Assembly: GCF_900102635.1 (NCBI RefSeq)
Contig: NZ_FMZQ01000014.1
Span: forward strand, 1 to 42,417
Length of the DNA: 42,417 nt
Direction of reading: 5' to 3'
DNA from: Ectopseudomonas chengduensis
Lineage (GTDB): Bacteria; Pseudomonadota; Gammaproteobacteria; Pseudomonadales; Pseudomonadaceae
The translations under genes and the position numbers were made by a program. How positions within the stretch are numbered: position 1 is the stretch's first letter; each line of letters opens with the position of its first letter. Under the pieces are notes generated by a model. The model was not told the origin of the DNA. It searched no databases and worked only from the letters and a program-made list of their open reading frames with translations. Shown here piece after piece: positions 7,362-15,022 of this stretch.

Positions 7362-8348
7362 TCAGCGAGCGTCGTACTTTTCCACCACCTGATCGATGGC
7401 GCCGAAGATGCTCTGGCCGGCGGCGTCGAACATCTCGATACGCACCTGGTCGCCGAACTTGAGGAACGGCGTCTTCGCCTCGCCCTGCTCGACGATTTCC
7501 AGCATGCGTTTTTCCGCCAGGCAGCTCGAGCCCGCGCTGCGATCGTAGTTGGACACGGTGCCCGAACCGATGATGGTACCGGCGCCCAGCGGACGGGTCT
7601 TGGCGGCGTGGGCGACCAGGGTCGGGAAGTTGAAGGTCATGTCCACGCCGGCATCCGGCTGGCCGAACAGCGCGCCGTTGATATGCGAGACCAGCGGCCG
7701 ATGCACCTTGCCGTCCTTCCAGCTTTCGCCCAGCTCGTCCGGGGTGATGGCCACCGGAGAAAAGCTCGACGACGGCTTGCTCTGGTAGAAACCGAAGCCC
7801 TTGGCCAGCTCGCCGGGGATCAGGTTGCGCAGCGACACGTCGTTGACCAGCATCAGCAGGCGGATATGGCCGGCCGCTTCGGCCGGCGTGGCGCCCATCG
7901 GCACGTCGTCGGTGATCACCGCCAGCTCCGCTTCCAGGTCGATGCCCCAGGCTTCGTCGGCCAGGCGGATCGGGCTGTGCGGTGGGATGAAAGCATCGGC
8001 ACCACCCTGGTACATCAGCGGGTCGTGCCAGAAGGATTCCGGCATCTCGGCGCCACGCGCCTTGCGCACCAGTTCGACATGATTGACGTAGGCGCTGCCA
8101 TCGGCCCAATGGTAGGCACGCGGCAGCGGGCTGTGACAGGCGGCCTGATCGAAGGCGAAGGCGCCCTCTTCCAAGCCGTCGTTGAGACGCTGATAGACCG
8201 CCTCCAGCTTGGGCCGGGCGACAGCCCAGTCGTCCAGCGCGGCCTGCAGGGTGATGGCGATCTGCGGCGCGAGCACGGCGCGGGTCAGATCGCGGGAAAC
8301 CACGATCAGCACGCCGTCGCGGCCTTGATTGAGTGATGCGAGTTTCAT
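7362..8348 (-). CDS. fahA: Fumarylacetoacetase (fumarylacetoacetate hydrolase family), short bacterial type
   Basis: A 328-residue FAH-fold enzyme, expected to hydrolyse fumarylacetoacetate to fumarate and acetoacetate as the last step of tyrosine catabolism. Metal-binding residues of the family are visible: Glu139 and Glu141 in DLEAELAVI, and Asp170 in LVNDVSLRN; the N-terminal half contains the FWHDPLMYQGG segment. It is much shorter than the roughly 430-residue fumarylacetoacetase found in many pseudomonads, so it belongs to the compact type. Context (hpd, hmgA-like and maiA on the same strand) makes the substrate assignment strong. A weak GGAAA precedes the start. Confidence 0.9.
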   Translation of the reverse strand: MKLASLNQGRDGVLIVVSRDLTRAVLAPQIAITLQAALDDWAVARPKLEAVYQRLNDGLEEGAFAFDQAACHSPLPRAYHWADGSAYVNHVELVRKARGAEMPESFWHDPLMYQGGADAFIPPHSPIRLADEAWGIDLEAELAVITDDVPMGATPAEAAGHIRLLMLVNDVSLRNLIPGELAKGFGFYQSKPSSSFSPVAITPDELGESWKDGKVHRPLVSHINGALFGQPDAGVDMTFNFPTLVAHAAKTRPLGAGTIIGSGTVSNYDRSAGSSCLAEKRMLEIVEQGEAKTPFLKFGDQVRIEMFDAAGQSIFGAIDQVVEKYDAR

Positions 8349-8368
8349 ATGCGATTTCCGTTCTTGGC

Positions 8369-8427
8369 GTAGGAGCCGGCTTGCCGGCGATCCGGGGATC
8401 GCTGATCGCCGGCAAGCCGGCTCCTAC
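8369..8427. repeat. Inverted REP pair (GTAGGAGCCGGCTTGCCGGC type) between hmgA and fahA
   Basis: GTAGGAGCCGGCTTGCCGGC starting at 8369 is matched by its inverse ending CTCCTAC at 8427, a perfect palindromic pair around a short centre. This is a different REP subfamily from the pair at 7291-7358, showing at least two families invading the same operon. Confidence 0.85.
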
Positions 8428-8431
8428 AGGT

Positions 8432-9571
8432 TCAACCTTGTGTACCCGGCGCGCGCCAGGAATTGACGTACTCGGCGACATCCACCGCACTGGCGGCATC
8501 GGCCACTTCCAGGGCACGACGGGTGTCGATCATCACCGCCACCTCGTCGATGAAGGTGGCCGGATCCTCCTGACTCTTCTTCAGCGCCTTGGGGTGCGGC
8601 CCATGGGGGAAACCGCAGGGGTGCAGAGTGACCATGCCCTGCTCGATGTTGTCGCGGCTGAAGAAGTTGCCGCGGTGGTAGAACAGCACTTCGTCGTAAT
8701 CGTCGTTGTTGTGGAAGAACGGCACCTTGAGCGCGCCGGGGTCGGATTCCACCGGTCGCGGGGTGAAGGTGCAGATCACGAAACCGTTGGCGACGAAGGT
8801 GGTGTGTACCGACGGCGGCAGGTGGTAGCGATGGCTGATCAACGGGCGAATATCGCGCCAGTTAAGGCGTACCACGGTGTTGTCACCGTGCCAGCCGACC
8901 ACGTCCAGCGGGTTGTAGGGGTAGGTCACGGTGCTGATCTGGCCGCGCCGCTTGATGCGGATCTGCCAGGTGTTCTCGTCCTGCTGCGCCTTGAAGGCGT
9001 CGTCGATATGCGGGTGCTCCAGCACCGCCAGGTCGAAGATCGCCTGCGGGCCGAGCAGGCCCTTGTCCGGCAACTGATAGGCGCCGTCGGTGTTCTCGAT
9101 CAGCAGGAAGTAGCTCGGTGTGCTGGCCTCGATGCGCCAGGCGGTGCCACGGGGGATCAGCAGGTAGTCGCCGTCGCGGTACTGCAGATGGCCGAAGTCG
9201 CAGTAGAAATGCCCACTGCCTTCATGGACGAACAGCAACTCGTCACCATCGGCGTTGCGCACCAGATGGCGCATGGCGCCGTGGGTGCGCCAGACGCGCA
9301 GCTTGACGTCGGCGTTGTGCAGCGTCAGCGGCGCCGCCAGCGGGCAGTCGCGCTCGCTGGGAATGTTGTTGAAGTTGAACGCATGCGGACGCAGCGGGCC
9401 TTGCCAGTCGATCCAGCCGGTGGGCGGATGCTTATGGTGCAGGTGCGCGGTGGGGCCGAAGAAGCCCTCACGGCCCATCTCGCGCTCGTATGTGCCCTGC
9501 GGCAGGTCGCAATGCGCCTGACGCGAGCACTCGCCTTCACGCAGGGGAAAGCGAATCCATTGGCGGCTCAT
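8432..9571 (-). CDS. hmgA: Homogentisate 1,2-dioxygenase family protein, short type
   Basis: A 379-residue cupin dioxygenase expected to open the homogentisate ring to maleylacetoacetate. The C-terminal part carries likely iron ligands in the order His-Glu-His: PFFHNNDDYDEVLFYHRGNF (His287, Glu294) and HPCGFPHGPHP (His323 or His326). The family's usual Pseudomonas member is about 430 residues; this one is about 55 residues shorter and diverges at the N-terminus (MSRQWIRFPLREGECSRQAH), so it is a separate clade. Its ribosome-binding site GAGGAG lies inside the last codons of hpd, four bases away, so the two are translated together. A related cupin specificity such as a substituted homogentisate cannot be excluded. 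Confidence 0.85.
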   Translation of the reverse strand: MSRQWIRFPLREGECSRQAHCDLPQGTYEREMGREGFFGPTAHLHHKHPPTGWIDWQGPLRPHAFNFNNIPSERDCPLAAPLTLHNADVKLRVWRTHGAMRHLVRNADGDELLFVHEGSGHFYCDFGHLQYRDGDYLLIPRGTAWRIEASTPSYFLLIENTDGAYQLPDKGLLGPQAIFDLAVLEHPHIDDAFKAQQDENTWQIRIKRRGQISTVTYPYNPLDVVGWHGDNTVVRLNWRDIRPLISHRYHLPPSVHTTFVANGFVICTFTPRPVESDPGALKVPFFHNNDDYDEVLFYHRGNFFSRDNIEQGMVTLHPCGFPHGPHPKALKKSQEDPATFIDEVAVMIDTRRALEVADAASAVDVAEYVNSWRAPGTQG

Positions 9572-9575
9572 GGCA

Positions 9576-10670
9576 TCACTCCTCGGAGATCACACCGCGA
9601 CGCAACTGGTCTTCCTCGATGGACTCGAACAAGGCCTTGAAGTTGCCCTCGCCGAAGCCCTGATTGCCCTTGCGCTGGATGATCTCGAAGAAGATCGGGC
9701 CGATCACCGTGTTGGTGAAGATCTGCAGCAGGATGCCGTCATCGCCCGGCGCTCCGTCGATCAGAATGTTCAGTTCACGCAGTACGTCGGTCGGCTCGCC
9801 ATGGCCGGCGACGCGGGTGTCGACCTTCTCGTAATAGGTATCCGGGGTGGTCATGAAGTCGACGCCGTTGGCGCGCAGTTGGCGCACGGTGGCGTAGATG
9901 TCGTCGGTGGACAGGGCGATGTGCTGGATACCTTCGCCGTGGTATTCGCGGATGAATTCCTCGATCTGCGACTTGTCATCGGCCGACTCGTTGATCGGAA
10001 TGCGGATCTTGCCGCAGGGCGCGGTCATCGCGCGGGAGAACAGGCCGGTGAGCTTGCCTTCGATATCGAAGTAGCGGATCTCGCGAAAATTGGCGATACG
10101 CTCGTAGAAGCCGGACCAGACGTCCATCTGCCCGCGACGCACGTTGTGGGTCAGGTGGTCGATGCACTGCAGGCCGACGGCGTTGTCATTCGGGCTGCGG
10201 CCTTCGATGTACTCGAAGTCGACGTCGTAGATGCTCTTGTCGCCGCTCTCGTTGGAATAACGGTCAACCAGATACAGCAGCGAGCCGCCGATGCCCTCGA
10301 CGCAGGGAATGTTCAGCTCGCCGAAGTTGGCGTGGCTGCCCACCAGCTTGGCGCCCTGCTGCTCGACGTAAGCAGCGGCCTGGGCCGCGTTCTTGACCCG
10401 GAAGGCCATGGCGCAGGCGCTGGGGCCATGCTTCTCACCGAAGGCGCGCACGTGGCCGGTGGGGCTGCCGTTGAGCACGATGTTGATGTCGTTCTGCTGG
10501 AACAGCCAGACCTCTTTCGAGCGGTGCTTGGCGGTCTCGGTGAAACCCATGGCGGTGAACAACTGGCGCAGTTGCTCGATGCCTTCGGCATTCGGTGCGG
10601 TGAATTCGACGAACTCGAAACCGTCGGTTCCGATGGGGTTGTGCTGCTCGATCTTGGCCACGGCGGTCAT
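9576..10670 (-). CDS. hpd: 4-hydroxyphenylpyruvate dioxygenase
   Basis: A 364-residue Fe(II) enzyme converting 4-hydroxyphenylpyruvate to homogentisate with CO2 release. The vicinal-oxygen-chelate C-terminal domain shows the facial triad: His172 in CIDHLTHNV, His250 in GIQHIALST and Glu329 in PIFFEIIQRKG; the closing helix GNFKALFESIEEDQLRRGV is also typical. The length matches bacterial HPPDs. The start has an excellent AGGAGG four bases upstream. It is the first gene of the tyrosine-degradation operon, and a TyrR-like box lies about 180 bp upstream. Confidence 0.97.
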   Translation of the reverse strand: MTAVAKIEQHNPIGTDGFEFVEFTAPNAEGIEQLRQLFTAMGFTETAKHRSKEVWLFQQNDINIVLNGSPTGHVRAFGEKHGPSACAMAFRVKNAAQAAAYVEQQGAKLVGSHANFGELNIPCVEGIGGSLLYLVDRYSNESGDKSIYDVDFEYIEGRSPNDNAVGLQCIDHLTHNVRRGQMDVWSGFYERIANFREIRYFDIEGKLTGLFSRAMTAPCGKIRIPINESADDKSQIEEFIREYHGEGIQHIALSTDDIYATVRQLRANGVDFMTTPDTYYEKVDTRVAGHGEPTDVLRELNILIDGAPGDDGILLQIFTNTVIGPIFFEIIQRKGNQGFGEGNFKALFESIEEDQLRRGVISEE

Positions 10671-10848
10671 TTCGCCTCCTGATTGTCATTGTTATGGCAG
10701 CCGCACGAATGCGTTGCGGACAACCTCATGACAACCGAGCGCAGACCCGCTCTCAAGATGGCTTGCGACACTTCGACACAGCAGCCAAGCGCAACGCCGG
10801 CAAATTTTCGTTACGCCAGGCAGCTAACGCAGGCAGCGCCCCGCTTAC

Positions 10849-10866
10849 CGTAAAAGAAACCTTACA
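10849..10866 (-). promoter_or_regulatory. TyrR/PhhR-like box upstream of hpd
   Basis: The 18-mer CGTAAAAGAAACCTTACA fits the TyrR box TGTAAA-N6-TTTACA in 10 of 12 fixed positions, with correct spacing and symmetry. PhhR, the Pseudomonas TyrR homologue, activates aromatic amino acid catabolism including hpd and hmg genes. The box sits about 180 bp upstream of the hpd start. I found no matching sigma-54 promoter between the box and hpd. It also lies just downstream of the stop codon of the ABM gene at 10895, in a region with no other gene. Confidence 0.55.
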
Positions 10867-10894
10867 GAGCGGTCTGCCGGCTTGCCGCTAGCAC

Positions 10895-11221
10895 TCAGTC
10901 GGAGCGCAAGAAGGTGTAGGCACGCTCCACCTTGGCCACCCGTGTGGCGAAGGCAGCGTACCAATCGGCTCGCCCCTGCTCACGCACGACGCGGTGCTCG
11001 GCGTGCTCGCGCCAGGCACGAATGGCCTCCTCGCTCTGCCAGTAGGACAGGGTAATGCCCAGGCCATCGCTGCGCGCCGACTCCACGCCGAGGAAACCGG
11101 GCTGCTGGGCGGCCAGTTCCAGCATGCGCTGTGCCGCCTCGGCGTAGCCGGCATCCACCTCGGTGCGCTGGCTGGTAAACATCACCACGTAATAAGGTGG
11201 CTCAGGCGTAACGGCGATCAC
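10895..11221 (-). CDS. Antibiotic biosynthesis monooxygenase family protein
   Basis: A 108-residue single-domain ABM protein: YYVVMFTSQRTEVDAGYAEAAQRM, then QQPGFLGVESARSDGLGITLSYW and a closing EEAIRAWREHAEHRVVREQGR helix with WYAAFATRVAKVERAYTF. The PGFLG-to-SYW layout is shared with HmoB-like and related small monooxygenases, some of which degrade haem, though the substrate here is unknown. Its start overlaps the stop of the upstream amidotransferase-like gene by four bases, so the two are translationally coupled and probably work together. Confidence 0.85.
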   Translation of the reverse strand: MIAVTPEPPYYVVMFTSQRTEVDAGYAEAAQRMLELAAQQPGFLGVESARSDGLGITLSYWQSEEAIRAWREHAEHRVVREQGRADWYAAFATRVAKVERAYTFLRSD

Positions 11222-11955
11222 ACGGCTGCCTGCAGATGCGCTTCGTGTACCGATTGCACCGCACAGGCGCCGACCAGACCGGCCACGACCGGCGGCAGGC
11301 GACCTTCCAGCGCCGCGCGCTCGGGCTGGAACAGGGTGGCGATAAAGAACGGATGGTCCTCCAGTTCGATGGCACGCACCGCGCCCGCCTGGTCATGCCC
11401 GGAGGCCTTCAGCGCCTGGGCCATCAGCGGCTCGACGAAGGCATCGACGAGACCATAGCGGCACAGGTACTGCTCGCTGATCTCACGTACGCCGTAGAGT
11501 TCGGCAATGCGCGAGCCGGAAACCAGATGCACGTGCTCGCTGACATCCAGCAAGGCGCAGCTCAGGGGCGCGATCAGAGGATTCTGCGCTTGCGGCGACA
11601 GCTCGGCGTGTTCGGCATCGGTCCAGCCCAGGCGGTTGCGCGCGTACTCCAGCAGCGCGTGCTGGAAGCCGCCACAGGTGCCCAGGAACGGCACGCCCCG
11701 CTCGCGCGCGAAACGAATGGCGCGCAACGCACCTTCGGTGGCGGCGTAGGGACTGCCCGGCACGCACCAGATGCCGTCGTAAGCCATCAGGGTGGCGTCA
11801 TCGACGAGACTGTCAGTGGCCAGCCAGTCATGTTCGACCGCCACACCCAGTGCCTCGCTGGCCAGGCGCAGCGCCTCGGGAATGGCCCGGTGCGCGGCAA
11901 TCGCCGCATTGTAGTCACCCACCAGAGCGACCTTGACTCGACACTTGCTGTACAT
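11218..11955 (-). CDS. CTP synthase C-terminal-region-related class I glutamine amidotransferase-like protein
   Basis: A 245-residue stand-alone GATase1 domain resembling the glutaminase half of CTP synthase (KVALVGDYNAAIAAHRAIPEAL; GIWCVPGSPYAATEGALRAI; VPFLGTCGGFQHALLEYARN). The nucleophile elbow GTCGG places Cys94, and the terminal block HPFFIATLFQPE matches CTP synthase's FHPE site except that the catalytic His is Gln210; Glu212 is kept. With the triad His missing, glutaminase chemistry is doubtful; it may have become a binding or different hydrolytic protein. The family is often labelled 'CTP synthase C-terminal region-related (seleno)protein'. The start follows AGAGGGGAT. Coupled to the ABM gene and divergent from a LysR regulator. 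Confidence 0.85.
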   Translation of the reverse strand: MYSKCRVKVALVGDYNAAIAAHRAIPEALRLASEALGVAVEHDWLATDSLVDDATLMAYDGIWCVPGSPYAATEGALRAIRFARERGVPFLGTCGGFQHALLEYARNRLGWTDAEHAELSPQAQNPLIAPLSCALLDVSEHVHLVSGSRIAELYGVREISEQYLCRYGLVDAFVEPLMAQALKASGHDQAGAVRAIELEDHPFFIATLFQPERAALEGRLPPVVAGLVGACAVQSVHEAHLQAAV

Positions 11956-11969
11956 ACGCCTATCCCCTC

Positions 11970-12013
11970 TTGCATGGCGGTCTCCCTGCCACTATAAGAT
12001 GGCGCTAGCGCAA
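11970..12013 (+). promoter_or_regulatory. Sigma-70 promoter of the LysR gene with overlapping palindrome
   Basis: TTGCAT (11970-11975), 17 bases, then TATAAG (11993-11998) make a good plus-strand sigma-70 promoter. The expected start of transcription near 12005 falls inside the perfect palindrome GCGCTAGCGC (12002-12011), flanked T and A at 12000 and 12012, which fits the LysR T-N11-A operator form. This layout suggests that the regulator represses itself and controls the divergent amidotransferase/ABM pair. Confidence 0.5.
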
Positions 12014-12049
12014 TAATAATTGGCGAATAGACAAGCAGAGATTGCAGCT

Positions 12050-12913
12050 GTGCAATATCAGATCGACCATGCCGACCTCTCCCTGGTGCTCGCCCTGGTG
12101 CGTGGCCGCTCCCTGGCGCGCGCGGCAGAACTGATGCAGGTCGACGTGTCCACGGTGTTCCGCGCCGTGCGCCGCCTGGAGGCCGCCCTAGGGGTGGCGC
12201 TGTTCGAAAAGAGCCGACGCGGCTACGAACCCAGCGAAACCGCCCGCGCCCTGGCCGAGCAGGCCGAGCGCGCCGAACAGGCGCTGGATGCTGCACGCGT
12301 GGCGCTGGAGCTAGGCAAGCAGGTAGTCAGCGGTACGGTGCGCCTGACCTGCACCGATGCAGTATTGAGCAGCCTGCTGCTACCGGCCATGGCGCGTTTC
12401 ATGCCCAGTTACCCGGCGCTGGCGCTGGAGCTGGTGACCTCCAACGACTTCGCCAACCTCAGCCGGCGCGATGCCGACCTGGCCCTGCGCCTGACCAACG
12501 AGCCGCCGGAGCATCTGGTCGGGCGGCGCCTGGCCAGCGTGTACTACCTCGTCTGCGCGCGCGATGATGGCCAGGATCGCAGCGACCTGGCACGGCAGAG
12601 CTGGATCGCCCCGGACGAGGCGATGCCGGATCACGCCACGGTACTCTGGCGCCTGCGCGAGTTGCCCGGCGTCACCCCCAGCTACCGCTGCAGCAGCATG
12701 TACGCCGTGGCGCAGTTGGCCCGCGCCGGGCTGGGTGTCGCCGCCCTGCCCGACTTCGTGCTGCGCGCCCACCCCGAACTCAAGGCACTCGGCCCGCCAC
12801 TGGCCGGCTGCGACACCGAACTCTGGTTGCTGACCCGCCCGGATTGCCGGGCCTTGCGCTCGGTGCAGACACTGTTCGAGGAGTTGAGTGAGGCTCTGAT
12901 GAGCCATGGCTGA
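12050..12913 (+). CDS. LysR family transcriptional regulator
   Basis: About 287 residues. The N-terminal winged helix-turn-helix (DLSLVLALVRGRSLARAAELMQ followed by STVFRAVRRLEAALGVALFE) is a LysR DNA-binding domain, and the rest is the periplasmic-binding-like effector domain (GTVRLTCTDAVLSSLLLPAM; DADLALRLTNEPPEHLVGRRL; LARAGLGVAALPDF). The start is uncertain: a TTG at 12020 opens the frame, but GTG at 12050 is preceded by AGCAGAG at good spacing and gives a normal N-terminus. It is divergent from the amidotransferase-like/ABM pair, the usual arrangement for a LysR regulator and its target. The effector is unknown. Confidence 0.9.
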   Translation: MQYQIDHADLSLVLALVRGRSLARAAELMQVDVSTVFRAVRRLEAALGVALFEKSRRGYEPSETARALAEQAERAEQALDAARVALELGKQVVSGTVRLTCTDAVLSSLLLPAMARFMPSYPALALELVTSNDFANLSRRDADLALRLTNEPPEHLVGRRLASVYYLVCARDDGQDRSDLARQSWIAPDEAMPDHATVLWRLRELPGVTPSYRCSSMYAVAQLARAGLGVAALPDFVLRAHPELKALGPPLAGCDTELWLLTRPDCRALRSVQTLFEELSEALMSHG

Positions 12914-12921
12914 GGTAGAGC

Positions 12922-13230
12922 GTCGCCGCTAAAGCGCCTCCCACAGAACGGGAGCAGCCGTTCATTGCAGCGGCGCAACCTTGTGGGAGGGGCTTCAGCC
13001 GCGACAGCCAAGGAAGCTGTGTAGCCCGGATGAAATCCGGGGACATTGGTTGCGCAAAAGAGCATCGCGGCTGAAGCGGAATGCCGCCCAGCCGCTCCTA
13101 CCTATCCCGTAGAAGCGGCTTCAGATCCATAGGGCGGGTGCAACCCGCCACTCATTTATGGTGGGTTGCACCCGCCCTACAACATTACAGATGCCTAACT
13201 GCCCCCGTAGGAGCAGTTTCAGCCGCGAAG
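12922..13230. repeat. Cluster of REP elements of three families in the LysR / ABC-exporter gap
   Basis: This gene-free 327-bp gap is almost wholly REP-derived. In order: a GCCGCTAAAGCGCCTCCCAC half (12925-12944) facing GTGGGAGGGGCTTCAGCCGC (12983-13002); a single GTAGCCCGGATGAAATCCGGG (13021-13041); a broken GTAGGAGCGGCTT-type unit (about 13063-13102) in which a dozen bases interrupt the arm; a half unit at 13109-13125; a perfect inverted pair of TAGGGCGGGTGCAACCCGCC type (13130-13180); and a degenerate GTAGGAGC unit (13207-13230). It lies in a convergent gap and may end both transcripts. Confidence 0.85.
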
Positions 13231-13240
13231 AATAGACACC

Positions 13241-15022
13241 TCAGCCCTGCTGCAAATGCCCGTAGAGCTTGGCGTACAGGCCACCTTCGGCGATCAGCTG
13301 CTGGTGGTCGCCATCCTCGGCGACGCTGCCGCCATCGAACACCAGCACGCGGTCAGCCTGTTTCACCGCGCTGAGGCGGTGGGCGATGATCAGCGTGGTG
13401 CGACCTTCAAGGAACTGCGCCAGCGCTTCATGCAAGGCGTACTCGGTGGCCGCATCCAGCGCCGAGGTGGCCTCGTCGAGAATCACCACCTTCGGCTCGG
13501 CCAGCACCATGCGCGCGATCGCCAGGCGCTGACGTTGCCCACCAGAGAGCCGCACACCACTGCGCCCGACCACGCTGTCCAGACCCTGCGGCAGTTGCGC
13601 GATGGTGTCGTGAAGCTGGGCGATACGCAGCGCCTGCCAACAAGCCTCGTCGCTGCGTTCGCGGCCCATGGTCAGGTTGGCACGCACCGTGTCGTTGAAC
13701 AGTGCCGGGTGCTGCAACACCACCGCGACGTTGTCACGCACGCCGTCCAGGCCGATCTCCTCCAGCGCGCTGCCGCCGAAGCGGATGCTGCCGGCCTGTG
13801 GCGTATAAAGGCCCAGCAGCAGCTGCACCAGCGTGCTTTTGCCACCGCCGGACGCGCCGACGATGGCGACCTTCTCACCCGGGCCGATGGACAGATCGAG
13901 ACGATCCAGCACTGGCTCCTCGCCATAGCCGAAGGTCAACCCGCGCACCTCGATACCGACCGTGTCGCGCCCCTTGAAAGGGTCGACGCGCCCGTCGTAC
14001 TGCGGCTCGTCCTTGCGTGCCAGCAGCTCGTTGATCCGCGTCAGCGCCCCGCCTGCAGCGTAGAACGCGTACTGCAGACTGAGCAGCTGCTCCACCGGGC
14101 CGATCATGAACCACAGGTAGCTGAACACCGCGAGCATCTGGCCGATGGACAGGTCGGAAAACAGCACGGTGAGCATCGCCGCCGCGCGGAACACGTCGAT
14201 ACCGAACTGGAACAGCAGGCCGCTGGCACGGTTGGAGGCATCGCTCTTCCACTGCGAGGCAACGGCATAGTCGCGCACCTCGCGCGCCCGCCCGCCGAGG
14301 CGGCCGAGGAAGTAGCCCTGGCGGTTGCCGGCGCGCACTTCCTGAATGGCTTCCAGGGTCTCGGTCAGCGCCTGGGTGAAACGCGACGTGCTGTCGTTCT
14401 CCAGCTTCTTCAGGTGCTTGACCTTCTTGCCCAGCAGCACGGTGGCGTAGATCACCAGCGGGTTGAACAGCAGGATCAGCAAGGCCAGTTGCCAGTGCAT
14501 CCAGATCAGGATGGCCGAGGTGCCGACCAGGGTCAGCACCGCCACCAGAAAGCGGCTGAGGGTCTCGCCGACGAACTTGTCCAGGGTGTCCAGATCGGTG
14601 ACCAGGTGGGTGGTCACGGTGCCGCTACCCAGGCTCTCGTACTCGCCGAGGGAGATGCGCTTGAGGCGCTCGATCAGACGCATGCGGATGCGATAGACAA
14701 TGTCCTTCGACAACCTGGCGAACAGCCGCGCCTGCAACACGTTGAAGATCAGCCCCGAGCTGCGCAGCAGCAAGGTCAGCAGCAGCATCAGGCCGATGTA
14801 GCCTGCTGCGGTCTGCCAGTCGGCAGGCAGGAAGTTGTCCATCACCTTGAGCGCCGCGTCTCCGTCATGCAGCAGCACTTCGTCCACCAGCAGCGGCAAC
14901 AGCAACGGGATCGGCACGCTGCACAAGGTCGCCAGCACGGCGACCAGATTGGCCAGGATCAGCGCTTTCTTGTGATGCAGGGCCAGGCGACGGATTTCTG
15001 CCCAGCTCAACCGATCAGGCAT
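13241..15022 (-). CDS. ABC exporter, fused permease and ATPase (MsbA/MDR-like half transporter)
   Basis: A 593-residue half transporter. The N-terminal six-helix ABC exporter domain covers about residues 20-320 and the ATPase about 355-590. Walker A GASGGGKST is at 389-397, signature LSGGQRQR from 492, Walker B VVILDEATSALD from 512, and the H-loop His lies in IIAHRLSAV. As a type IV homodimer it would export a lipid, drug or peptide; there is no peptidase domain and no sequence feature to define the cargo. Its start overlaps the end of the DsbA-like gene by eight bases, so they are co-translated. An equivalent gene sits near trhO-bolA in P. aeruginosa as far as I recall. Confidence 0.92.
   Translation of the reverse strand: MPDRLSWAEIRRLALHHKKALILANLVAVLATLCSVPIPLLLPLLVDEVLLHDGDAALKVMDNFLPADWQTAAGYIGLMLLLTLLLRSSGLIFNVLQARLFARLSKDIVYRIRMRLIERLKRISLGEYESLGSGTVTTHLVTDLDTLDKFVGETLSRFLVAVLTLVGTSAILIWMHWQLALLILLFNPLVIYATVLLGKKVKHLKKLENDSTSRFTQALTETLEAIQEVRAGNRQGYFLGRLGGRAREVRDYAVASQWKSDASNRASGLLFQFGIDVFRAAAMLTVLFSDLSIGQMLAVFSYLWFMIGPVEQLLSLQYAFYAAGGALTRINELLARKDEPQYDGRVDPFKGRDTVGIEVRGLTFGYGEEPVLDRLDLSIGPGEKVAIVGASGGGKSTLVQLLLGLYTPQAGSIRFGGSALEEIGLDGVRDNVAVVLQHPALFNDTVRANLTMGRERSDEACWQALRIAQLHDTIAQLPQGLDSVVGRSGVRLSGGQRQRLAIARMVLAEPKVVILDEATSALDAATEYALHEALAQFLEGRTTLIIAHRLSAVKQADRVLVFDGGSVAEDGDHQQLIAEGGLYAKLYGHLQQG

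Noticed and set aside
10671..10848. A sigma-54 promoter for hpd
   Set aside because: I looked for GG-N10-GC spacing on the minus strand and found only mis-spaced pairs (for example TGGCG with GC 14 bases away).
12922..13230. A CRISPR-like array
   Set aside because: The repeats are palindromic REP units in inverted pairs with unequal spacing and different families, not direct repeats with constant spacers.
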